A DNA stretch of 64,000 nucleotides, taken from contig CM030934.1 in NCBI GenBank assembly GCA_018136815.1, positions 2,557,070-2,621,069 on the forward strand, read 5' to 3'. This DNA is from Isochrysis galbana (taxonomy: Eukaryota; Haptophyta; Isochrysidales; Isochrysidaceae). The notes beneath the pieces are model-generated. The model ran no database searches. It saw nothing but the letters and a program-made list of their open reading frames with translations, and was not told where the DNA came from. Made by a program: the position numbers and the translations under genes. Of this stretch, positions 55,538 to 64,000 are shown one piece after another. The first letter of the stretch is position 1. Each line of letters begins with the position of its first letter.

Positions 55538-57553
55538 TCAACCAGATCGTCCGCATGTTACACGTCTCGTCCTCATATTGCAAGACGGTGCGCATGTTGT
55601 CGGAACGCTCTCGCTTAGAAGTTGGTCTAAAAGCCCGCTCACCACCAGCTTGTGCTGCTCGAGGAGTAAGCTCTTAGCCGCAGCCTCGGCCTCCAAGAGA
55701 TTCGTCAACTCTTTGCTGCTCTCCGGAGGCTTTGTCCGTGCTTCCCGTAGTGAGGCGAGTTGTCCTCGAGCACCGTGCACGTAATGAAGTGATTCAAGCG
55801 CCTCGATAGCCTTGTCCACGTTCAGTTGATGGTGCATGAATTCCGCTTCTTCCTGTGAGCGGCGCGCTTTCTGCGCCTCGATGACGCGCCACATGTAGCG
55901 GACTATCTCTTCGGAAGCGGCTGCGAACGTGGACGCCATATCGACAGACACCTCCCAACCAATGAGAAATTCTGGGGTGACTGCACGAGCCCTCTTCAAG
56001 CTTCCTCGCGAGCAGCCAGAAAGACGACCGACGTGCCGAGTCACGAAGAGCTTGTCGTATAACTCTCGCTTCGCCGACACTTCCGTCTCCATGAGCATCT
56101 TGAGCTCGTTGCTCTTGTGAAGAGCGTTGGAGCTTGTTTTCCGCAGCGAGGCAAGTTGTTCTTGAACACCGGATACATAAGGTACTTTCTCAAGGGCCTC
56201 GATGGCTCTCTCTATGTTTTGGTGGTGGTCCGTCAACTCCGCCTCTTCTTTGGACCGGCGCGCCTCCATCGCCGTCACAGCTACCCGCAGGCGACTTTCC
56301 AGGCCCGCAAAGGCAGCCATGCACGCCTGGACCATGTCGTCGGATACCTCCCACTTGAGGAGACTCTCTGCACGACTGGCGTTGTCAACGTCTTTGATTG
56401 GACGAGGCTGCGAGAGTTCGTCACCGCCAGCCGAATCTTGGACAGTGCCCGGCACAGCTTGGGCAGGGAGCTCGCGGCTAGGGATTTGCTCGTATGGTTG
56501 CACCACCTCGGCTTCATGGACGGTATCTAGCGTTTCCTCTGTATTGGACTCGATACTACTGGTGTACCCACCCAATGGAGCATCAGGTATTTGACACACG
56601 CCAGCTGAATCGCGGACGCCATCCGGAACATCGTGATCACATAGCTGCTCGCGCAAGTGGACCTCGTCGGCTTCGCAGGTGACATCTGACGCATCCTCAT
56701 CAGGAAGCTCCTCGCACGCTTCGGCTTTTGCGAAGGCCTGATTGAATCTCTTCTCCGCCTTCTCAAACCCCTCAACATCGGGTCCAATCTCGTCGCACTT
56801 GTACCAAAGCAGGCAGTCCTCATCCTCGATCGTGTGGACGCGAAGGAGCAGGAGTTCCTTCGTCGAGGTCAAGCTCAAGATGTACCCCTGCATCTCGAGC
56901 ACCCTGCGCACCTTTGACGTGTCGGCGGCCGAAGGAAGTTGATATACTTTTTGGCGTTGCGTTGTTTTGGCTCGTCGTCGGCAGAGCCACATCTCCCTGG
57001 CTCGAATGGCCCCTCGATGGGTGACGCCTTCTACACTCCCATGCCGAGCAGCAGAGCCACGCGATATGGGTTCGGCATTTTGGCTGCTGACACAATGGTA
57101 CAGATCGATGTCCTTCAACGGACGTTTGCTCGTTCTCGATGTGCCGCAACGGCGGAACTTGATGGTTGAACCTGACGAGTCATCAGCGGCCGTATACCCA
57201 ATGGCTCCACTGACTGATGGCAACGGCGGGGACTGCGATTGGTCTGGTTGATCTTCCCCGGCTGGCCCATGCTGCGGCTGCCGAGACGTCATCAGCAAGT
57301 GGTCTGATGGATCCAATGCTGGCTGGATGGTAGCGAGTACGGCGACCCGATCGACGGCATCGATGGGCGTGGTGCAACAGCGCTCGCCCTTCCAGCGGAG
57401 GCGCACGCGTGGGTACTCCATCACTTCGCTCTGCAGGGCAGCGTCTGCATGCAGGGGGTGGGGGTGCGGGTGGGGAGGGGGAGGGGAAGGGGAGGGGGAG
57501 GGGGATGGGGGATGGGGGCTCTGCGGGCCTCGAGCGGCGGCGCGCGCCCACAA
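55538..57553 (-). CDS. Coiled-coil protein of unknown family, intact arm of the inverted duplication
   Basis: Minus-strand frame open for at least 671 codons to the stop at 55538; the true start is upstream and unresolved in a Pro-rich, G/C-run region (about 57560-57730). The N-terminal segment has scattered Cys (TDTKCAEPAIRLRARLA). The middle has IKFRRCGTSRTSKRPLKDID, then LTSTKELLLLRVHTIEDEDC and FEKAEKRFNQAFAKAEACEE, faintly WGR-like. The C-terminal half contains a duplicated helical module of about 110 aa: LKWEVSDDMVQAC...RRSKEEAEL...NIERAIEALEKV...EQLASLRK and IGWEVSVDMASTF...RRSQEEAEF...NVDKAIEALESL...GQLASLRE. No catalytic motif; family unknown. The paralogue at 60205-62279 is frameshifted. 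Confidence 0.6.
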   Translation of the reverse strand: MWARAAARGPQSPHPPSPSPSPSPPPPHPHPHPLHADAALQSEVMEYPRVRLRWKGERCCTTPIDAVDRVAVLATIQPALDPSDHLLMTSRQPQHGPAGEDQPDQSQSPPLPSVSGAIGYTAADDSSGSTIKFRRCGTSRTSKRPLKDIDLYHCVSSQNAEPISRGSAARHGSVEGVTHRGAIRAREMWLCRRRAKTTQRQKVYQLPSAADTSKVRRVLEMQGYILSLTSTKELLLLRVHTIEDEDCLLWYKCDEIGPDVEGFEKAEKRFNQAFAKAEACEELPDEDASDVTCEADEVHLREQLCDHDVPDGVRDSAGVCQIPDAPLGGYTSSIESNTEETLDTVHEAEVVQPYEQIPSRELPAQAVPGTVQDSAGGDELSQPRPIKDVDNASRAESLLKWEVSDDMVQACMAAFAGLESRLRVAVTAMEARRSKEEAELTDHHQNIERAIEALEKVPYVSGVQEQLASLRKTSSNALHKSNELKMLMETEVSAKRELYDKLFVTRHVGRLSGCSRGSLKRARAVTPEFLIGWEVSVDMASTFAAASEEIVRYMWRVIEAQKARRSQEEAEFMHHQLNVDKAIEALESLHYVHGARGQLASLREARTKPPESSKELTNLLEAEAAAKSLLLEQHKLVVSGLLDQLLSESVPTTCAPSCNMRTRRVTCGRSG

Positions 57554-57665
57554 GCGGCAGGCAGAGGCATGGGCCAGTCGCGCGCGCAGGCGGATGGCGG
57601 GCTCGGCGCACTTGGTATCCGTGCTGTACCGTCGAGGGGGGAGGCGCGGCGGGGGGCGGGGGACC
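55628..57665 (-). repeat. Left arm of about 2-kb inverted duplication
   Basis: Matches 60205-62212 in opposite orientation. The central 1.2 kb (encoding ...PSDHLLMTSR to KRELYDKLFV) is almost identical by eye, with edges diverging at the Pro-rich 5' end and after AEAAAKS at the 3' end. Confidence 0.9.
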
Positions 57666-57859
57666 GGGGGGGGCGGGAGGGGGGGGCAGGGGACGCCGCC
57701 CCCCCGCCCCTGACCGCCCCATCCGGGGCTCTCGGAGTTCGCCCCCTACGCCGTGTGGCACGCTCGCCCCGCCACTTCCGTGTCTTTTCCCTCCGTGCGC
57801 GACACGGATACAAGGGTTCTGGCACCGATGGAACTGTATAAAGAGGAGATCGAACATAT

Positions 57860-58095
57860 GTCAGAGTTTGGTTTTGTAGGATAAGGAGGGTTTTCCGGAC
57901 GGAGAGGGGAGGGGAAACACCTGCCGCCGCCGAAGCGCGACAGGTAGCGCCAATTCACAAACGAATCGGATGCTCAATATGAGAGAGATGAGTCGAGAGA
58001 GATAAGCCATCAAAACGTTTTTGAAGACGGGTCTAGTTGAAAGTATTAAATATCCGCAAAGATTTACTGGGTAGAAGGCGAGGAGAGAAAGTCAG
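57860..58095. other. Upstream flank of the coiled-coil gene
   Basis: Mixed-composition sequence just before the (GA)n tract; may hold the promoter of the minus-strand gene. No motif identified. Confidence 0.3.
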
Positions 58096-58097
58096 GG

Positions 58098-58385
<288 letters not shown>

Positions 58386-59689
58386 GTCTCTCCGCGCTCC
58401 GCGAGGGAAAGGACGCGATCTCGCTCCGAGATCGGCCTCGCGCCCTCCCACGCTGCCCCGCCGTGCCCTCGGTCCCTCGCCCCCCCCCCGCGGCAGGTTC
58501 TTTCCCTCGGCGTGCCGTCCGTCGCCTCCGGCCGTTATATTATTCCCCCCCGCGCGCGAGGTTCTTCTCCTCCGCGCGCGGTTCGTTTCCTCCGGCCGTC
58601 GTTCGTTCCCCCCGCGCGCGCTTTGTCCCCCCCCCCCTCGCTTCGATTCCTCTCGCGATTCCTTCGATGATTGCCTTCATCTCGTCCGTTCTTCTTCGCG
58701 ATTCTCGCGGAGGGGGCACCGACGTTTAACGTTAATTTCGCCGCGGTTTCGGTAAAAGAATGGAAGAACGAATGGCACGCGCCTCGCGTCTCGCGTCTTG
58801 TTTCGTCGCCCCTTGCTCGTCTCTTGTCTAGAAGGTCTCTCCGCACATCGCCTTCTTCCCCCGCGCGAGTTTGGATCTCTCGTTGGCTTCAGCGGACGAG
58901 TTTCTCTTTAACGATAGTTCGAACCCTGTTTGCGTAGTTATAGTTATGCGCTCTCTTGCCGTATACCGTATATCTTCGCGCATGGCGATCGGGTCGCGAC
59001 CTCAGCCTTCGCCGCGCGGGAGGGGTTTGTTTATCGTATGATTCCGGAGTGTTTACGTTAGTTTTCTGAGCCCAAGGACTTTGGTTTTTGGTTTCTTGTG
59101 AGGGCGGATTTTGTAGCAACTTCGTCGAGTCCCACCGTGTTCCCAAGCGAGTCCCCCCGAGTTCCCGAGACTATACCCCGAGTCAACGAGTCAATACAAT
59201 CGCCTGCCACCACCTCCCACAAGCCTCCTTCCGCACTTCCGCGCCCTCCGTGCTCCGTGCGTGCGTCGTGCGTCGTGCGTCGATCACCATGCCCGTAGTC
59301 ACCCCCGAGGAAAGCTCCATGAGCTCCCCACAAGAACCGCGTTCCGCGCTAGCTGCCGGCGCGCCCTCGCGGGCAATCTCCAAGAGTGAGATGTGCCTTG
59401 CTCTGACAGCTAGCAGACCCCCCCTTTTTGCCACAGCGTTGGTATTTCCCTCCCTCTTCCCTCCGGCATTGTCCCTCCGTCTTCTCTCCGGTATTTTCCC
59501 TCCCCCTAGCCCCTAGCCTGTCGCTCTTCGTCCCTCCCTCCATCCGGTGTTTCGTTCCGTCGTTCCTCTGTGAGAATATTCATCATAACATCCCCGCTAA
59601 TATTAACACAGCATCCTCCCTCCCTGACTCTCCCTCCCTCCCTCGATGAGGTACCGGAGGGAGGGAGGGAGATCCCTCCTTCCGTTACC
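58386..59689. other. Spacer between inverted arms; C/T- and CG-rich, no supported gene
   Basis: An ATG at 59289 opens MPVVTPEESSMSSPQEPRSA and reaches ATCTCCAAGAGTGAGATG, a possible first exon with donor GTGAGA, but no downstream exon joins. TCCCTCC-type pyrimidine runs lie at 59440-59645. Confidence 0.35.
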
Positions 59690-60180
59690 GAATGAGAGAA
59701 AGCCGCCTCGCGATCCCAAACAAAACAGAAGCATTTTTGACGGTGCGCGTAATCCAGGAACAAGTCGCTAGACATTTGCGCTTAACACTCGTGCGGGTGG
59801 GAGTTCGAGTGGGAGTGGGTGAGGAGCTGTGGAACGTCAACCTCGAGTTCCCGGGCAATGTGCAGTTTCCAATCGGCAGAGATGGACACGTCAGCTTGGA
59901 GCTTGGCAAGTCTCAACTTTCCACTCTGGCTGTATAACATGGCGAATCGTTCGACCAACCAGGCTCGTGGCTTTAAGCGAAGGCACGGACGGTTCTGGAC
60001 CGCGGGCGTGCCGATCGGTGCGCCGATTCGCAAGAAGAAGAAGGTGAACGCGATGGCGACAACGACAGAGAGAACGAGGAGGAGGAGCTGGGCGAATATG
60101 GGCCTTGGCCATCATCCGCCATCTTTCTTGGGCTCAACTGTGGGAGCCCTGCGACTCAACTGACGATGAGAGCAGCTGGC
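59690..60180 (+). pseudogene. Frameshifted copy of the unknown gene at 63299-63943
   Basis: Alternating frames give RVIQEQVARHLRLTLVRVGV, EELWNVNLEFPGNVQFPIGR, then (shift) SLNFPLWLYNMANRSTNQAR and RRHGRFW-AGVPIGAPIRKK, then (shift) SWAQLWEPCDSTDDESSWLS. Each segment matches the minus-strand gene at 63299-63943 in order. It lies immediately upstream of the right-arm coiled-coil copy. Confidence 0.75.
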
Positions 60181-60204
60181 TGAGTGAGCCTCGTGCATCG
60201 CCCC

Positions 60205-62279
60205 CCGGTCCCCCGCCGCGCCTCCCCCCTCGACGGTACGGCACGGATACCAAGTGCGCCGAGCCCGCCATCCGCCTGCGCGCGCGACTGGCCCCATACC
60301 TCTGCTTGCCGCTCGTGGGCGCGCCGCCGCTCGAGGCCTGCAGAGCCTGCCTCCCCCTCCCCCTCTCCAACCGTACCCCACCCCCGGCGTGCAGACGCTG
60401 CAGTGCAGAGCGAGTGATGGAGGAGTACCCGTGCGTGCGCCTCCGTTTGAAGGGCAGCGCCATTGCATCACGCCCATCGATGCCGTCGATCGGGTCGCCG
60501 TATCCGCGCCCACTCAGCCTGCATTGGATCCATCAGACCACTTGCTGATGACGTCTCGGGAGCCGCAGCATGGGCCAGCCGGGGAAGATCAACCAGACCA
60601 ATCGCAGTCCCCGCCGTTGCCATCACTCAGTGGAGCCATTGGGTATACGGCCGCTGATGACTCGTCAGGTTCAACCATCAAGTTCCGCCGTTGCGGCACA
60701 TCGAGAACGAGCAAACGTCCGTTGAAGGACATCGATCTGTACCATTGTGTCAGCAGCCAAAATGCCGAACCCATATCGCGTGGCTCTGCTGCTCGGCATG
60801 GGAGTGTAGAAGGCGTCACCCATCGAGGGGCCATTCGAGCCAGGGAGATGTGGCTCTGCCGACGACGAGCCAAAACAACGCAACGCCAAAAAGTATATCA
60901 ACTTCCTTCGGCCGCCGACACGTCAAAGGTGCGCAGGGTGCTCGAGATGCAGGGGGTACATCTTGAGCTTGACCTCGACGAAGGAACTCCTGCTCCTTCG
61001 CGTCCACACGATCGAGGATGAGGACTGCCTGCTTTGGTACAAGTGCGACGAGATTGGACCCGATGTTGAGGGGTTTGAGAAGGCGGAGAAGAGATTCAAT
61101 CAGGCCTTCGCAAAAGCCGAAGCGTGCGAGGAGCTTCCTGATGAGGATGCGTCAGATGTCACCTGCGAAGCCGACGAGGTCCACTTGCGCGAGCAGCTAT
61201 GTGATCACGATGTTCCGGATGGCGTCCGCGATTCAGCTGGCGTGTGTCAAATACCTGATGCTCCATTGGGTGGGTACACCAGTAGTATCGAGTCCAATAC
61301 AGAGGAAACGCTAGATACCGTCCATGAAGCCGAGGTGGTGCAACCATACGAGCAAATCCCTGGCCGCGAGCTCCCTGCCCAAGCTGTGCCGGGCACTGTC
61401 CAAGATTCGGCTGGCGGTGACGAACTCTCGCAGCCTCGTCCAATCAAAGACGTTGACAACGCCAGTCGTGCAGAGAGTCTCCTCAAGTGGGAGGTATCCG
61501 ACGACATGGTCCAGGCGTGCATGGCTGCCTTTGCGGGCCTGGAAAGTCGCCTGCGGGTAGCTGTGACGGCGATGGAGGCGCGCCGGTCCAAAGAAGAGGT
61601 GGAGTTGACGGACCACCACCAAAACATAGAGAGAGCCATCGAGGCCCTTGAGAAAGTACCTTATGTATCCGGTGTTCAAGAACAACTTGCCTCGCTGCGG
61701 AAAACAAGCTCCAACGCTCTTCACAAGAGCAACGAGCTCAAGATGCTCATAGAGACGGAGGTGTTGGCGAAGCGGGAGTTATACGACAAGCTCTTCGTGA
61801 CTCGGCACGTCGGTCGTCTTTCTGGCTGCTCGCGAGGAAGCTTGAAGAGAGCTCGTGCAGTCACCCCAGAATTTCTCATTGGATGGGAGGTGTCTGGCAA
61901 TACAGAGCGCACGTTCGCTGCCGCTTCCGAAGAGATAGTCCGCTGCATATGGCGCGTCATCGAGGCGCAGAAAGCGCGCCGCTCACAGGAAGAAGCGGAA
62001 TTCATGCACCATCAACGGAACGTCGACAAGGCCATCGAGGCGCTTGAATCACTTCATTACGTGCACGGTGCTAAAGAACAACTCATCTCATTGCGGGAAG
62101 CACGGACGAAGCCTCCGGAGAGCAGCAACGAGTTGACGAATCTCTTGGAGGCCGAGGTGGCGGCCAAGAGCGCACTCCTTGAGCAGCGCAAGTTGATGGA
62201 GAGTGGGCTTTGGCTTCATTCGTGCCCATGGGGGCCAAATCCAAAGCGAGCGCGTTCGGACCACGTGCGCAACGTCTGA
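60205..62279 (+). pseudogene. Frameshifted right-arm copy of the coiled-coil gene
   Basis: Inverted partner of 55538-57665. One extra G in a GGGGG run at about 60952-60956 (the left arm has GGGG) moves the frame, splitting it into 60254-61021 and 60963-62279. A second shift near 60460 separates the Cys-containing N-terminal segment. The C-terminus differs (LWLHSCPWGPNPKRARSDHV versus LLDQLLSESVPTTCAPSCNM). Substitutions concentrate in the second helical module (for example VSGNTERTFAAAS for VSVDMASTFAAAS). Either a young pseudogene or a homopolymer sequencing error; the second shift favours the former. Confidence 0.75.
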
Positions 62280-62356
62280 CTTGCTGCATGAGGACGAGAT
62301 GAGCAACATGTGGACAATCGGGTCGGCTGCCGCTACTTGGTCTCATGATGACATTG

Positions 62357-62392
62357 TGTGCGTGTGTGTGTGTGCGCGCGCGCGTGTTTGTC
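62357..62392. repeat. (TG)n/(CG)n microsatellite
   Basis: GTGTGCGTGTGTGTGTGTGC followed by GCGCGCGCGTG just after the right-arm copy. Confidence 0.9.
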
Positions 62393-62606
62393 TGAGCATT
62401 TGAGCGTATTTGCGTGCATAGGTGATCTGTAGGCCAAGTGTCTTTCTTGCCTTGTGCATCTCATCCTCGCTAGTACAAATGCTCTCCCGGAACCCGGATG
62501 GGTAGTGGATCACCTGTACCATGACCATTTCTCCACACGAATGCTCTGGATTATAAATACGTGGAACCTCGTTATGATGATGACGCCTTCCTATTGTGCA
62601 ATCTAT

Positions 62607-62741
62607 CAATTAACCTCATTGTTGGTTGCGATGGAACGTGCTGTCGCGCCGCTCTCGTCTCCAGTCCTGACCGCCGAGCGCAGCCCCTTGCCCTTGCCCA
62701 GCCTACCCATTACACCAGCTAAGAGCAGTCGCGCTGCTTAA
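62607..62741 (+). mobile_element. LINE 5'-end remnant
   Basis: CAATTAACCTCATTGTTGGTTG (AACC/GGTT stem) then ATG at 62631 opening MERAVAPLSSPV, with a stop at 62739-62741. Same 5' layout as the LINE copies at 6597 and 17476, strongly diverged afterwards. Confidence 0.6.
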
Positions 62742-63298
62742 GCGCTTACTTAAGCGGCCGCGGCGCCACCACAATGACAATGACACTTATCATTCAATAG
62801 GCTTCTCATAGCGCTCGCAGCTTTGAACCCCACTTGCAACTCCACCCCCCCACAACTTTGCTCGCCAATGAAGCTCATACTCAAGCCCGGCTCCCGGTGC
62901 TCGCTGCGCTAACGAGCCGCTTGTGCACGCCGCCATCATTTTGATATCCATCATTGAGGCCGTTTTGCAGCAGCTTCATAGCCCAATTGCACCGACTCAG
63001 AGAGCCATACGCACATACGCGCCTACCCCGCTTCAACCGGCTCTCGATCAGAAGGCGCCCAGGGTGACATCATTGACTCAAGCAGCTGGAATGTCTCACA
63101 CGGAGGTTGGAGACTGCAAGGAAAGCGCTAGGTACCTTGCATCGGTCGTGCACGTTTCTGTGTGTCGCACCCTATTCGGCACCAAGTGCTGTCAGTCGCA
63201 GCCAGAATCATCCGCGTGTTGCTTGTTGTGATGCGCCCAGCTGCATTTACCTACGCGCGAAACGATACACAACTACGCCCACTTGACTCAGTGTTCCT
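62742..63298. other. Intergenic stretch, no supported gene
   Basis: GCTTAAGCGCTTACTTAAGCGG inverted words at about 62737-62758. Otherwise no repeat or coding signal is recognised. Confidence 0.4.
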
Positions 63299-63943
63299 TC
63301 AGATCGAAACGGCTCTAGAGAGGTCGTTGATGCACGAGGCTCTCTCAGCCGGCTGGTCTTCCTCGACCTCAATCTCGTTAATTATATCCCAGAGCTCAAA
63401 CACGTCAGCCCAAGTAAAGGCGAATTCGTCAAGCTCCTCCTCCTCGTTCTCACTCACGTCTGGCGATTCATAATCGTTGTTGTTGTCGCCATCGCGAGCG
63501 TGGGCGGTCTTCACCTTCTTGCGAATCGGATCACCGATCGGCACGCCAGCGGCGGTCTCGAGCTGGAAGTGCATCCAGAACCGTTTGTGCCTTCGCTTAC
63601 AGCCACGAGGCTGGTTGGTTGAGCTGTCTGCCATGTCATACAGCCAGAGTGGAAAGTTGAGACGTGCCAGGCTGACGTATCCATCTCTGCTGATTGGAAA
63701 CTGCGAGTTGCCTGGTAACTCGAAATCGACTTTCCGCAGCTCCTCACCCACTCGAACTCCCACCTGCACGAGTGTCAAGCGCAAATATCTAGCGCCTTGT
63801 TCGTGGATGACGCGCAACATCAAGTTCTTCTGTTTGGGATTGTGCCTGGCAACGATGTATATGTGGCCTGCGGTCCGGCCGCCAAACTGCCAGGTGTTCA
63901 ATCGCGGGCTGTACATGTCGACCAGGAGAGTCGGGAGGCCCAT
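63299..63943 (-). CDS. Protein of unknown family (possibly 5' incomplete)
   Basis: ATG at 63943, 214 aa to a stop at 63299: MGLPTLLVDMYSPRLNTWQF, IHEQGARYLRLTLVQVGVRV, VDFELPGNSQFPISRDGYVS, LNFPLWLYDMADSSTNQPRG, CKRRHKRFWMHFQLE, then GVPIGDPIRKKVKTAHARDG, a basic patch and an acidic tail (ENEEEELDEF, WDIINEIEVEEDQPAE). It looks like a beta-rich domain followed by an NLS-like segment, but I cannot name it. A frameshifted copy at 59690-60180 supports coding constraint at some time. The frame stays open upstream into a poly-C region at the window edge, so the start may lie outside. Confidence 0.6.
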   Translation of the reverse strand: MGLPTLLVDMYSPRLNTWQFGGRTAGHIYIVARHNPKQKNLMLRVIHEQGARYLRLTLVQVGVRVGEELRKVDFELPGNSQFPISRDGYVSLARLNFPLWLYDMADSSTNQPRGCKRRHKRFWMHFQLETAAGVPIGDPIRKKVKTAHARDGDNNNDYESPDVSENEEEELDEFAFTWADVFELWDIINEIEVEEDQPAERASCINDLSRAVSI

Positions 63944-64000
63944 GGACGATGAGAGCGGCGGCGCAAGCGGCAGGCAGGGGGGGGGGGGCGGAGGATACAG

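Noticed and set aside
57183-57857. Alternative start for the coiled-coil gene at the ATG at 57722
   Set aside because: That ATG is in a different frame from the conserved body; the Pro-rich segment it opens is compositional. The true start remains unresolved.
58900-58935. GTTCGAACC motif as a tRNA B box
   Set aside because: No acceptor or anticodon pairing can be built around it.
60952-61021. Treating 60254-61021 as an independent gene
   Set aside because: It is the N-terminal half of the right-arm copy, cut off by one extra G; the left arm is continuous.
63299-63943. Assigning the NFPLWLYDMA-type protein to a Rel/TIG-type transcription factor
   Set aside because: The beta-rich impression and basic patch are suggestive only; no diagnostic motif supports it.

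Overview
This is a gene-sparse, repeat-rich nuclear window from a eukaryote, most likely a photosynthetic protist with a secondary (red-lineage) plastid. Haptophyte- or stramenopile-like is my best guess, not proven. The evidence is GT-AG spliceosomal introns of about 80-730 bp, cytosolic translation genes (eIF3k, ribosomal protein L10a/uL1), a kinesin, a PPR protein, and a protein with an ER-signal-like N-terminus followed by a twin-arginine thylakoid signal. GC is high, with long (GA/CT)n tracts and poly-G runs. Nothing looks prokaryotic.

Layout. 1-5.85 kb: 3' part of a very long low-complexity gene with a DEUBAD/ASX-homology domain (+). 6.4-8.0 kb: nested LINE-derived elements. 8.56-11.39 kb: a complete-ended DNA transposon (20-bp TIRs, 8-bp TSD) with a broken KDZ-like transposase. 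12.4-13.3 kb: EIF3K (-). 13.4-17.5 kb: a LINE RT relic, a 180-bp satellite, and a LINE with 17-bp TSDs at the satellite edge. 17.9-18.4 kb: a frameshifted MGQYF-type gene. 19.7-20.4 kb: RPL10A (+). 20.8-22.1 kb: LINE pieces. 22.3-23.1 kb: an unresolved hypothetical gene. 25.4-29.3 kb: a PPR gene with a C-terminal heavy-metal-associated (HMA) domain (-). 31.5-33.4 kb: hAT transposase region. 34.0-38.0 kb: nine-exon kinesin (+). 39.5-40.2 kb: an ankyrin scrap fused to a LINE tail. 40.85-42.08 kb: thylakoid-lumen protein (-). 43.6-44.3 kb and 46.7-49.9 kb: two genes of unknown family (+). 51.2-53.1 kb: truncated Ty3/gypsy pol against a hAT scrap. 53.8-55.1 kb: LINE derivative. 55.5-63.9 kb: a large inverted duplication of an unrecognised coiled-coil gene family (one arm intact, one frameshifted) plus two copies of a second unknown gene.

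The host genes are unrelated housekeeping, cytoskeletal and organellar genes, not an operon or cluster. The most coherent unusual system is the LINE family. Several copies begin with a small hairpin whose stem differs between copies yet still pairs, directly upstream of an ATG that usually opens MER/MEP. They end in a conserved tail followed by oligo-T on the sense strand, and repeatedly survive as internally deleted units with both ends and perfect 16-17 bp target duplications.
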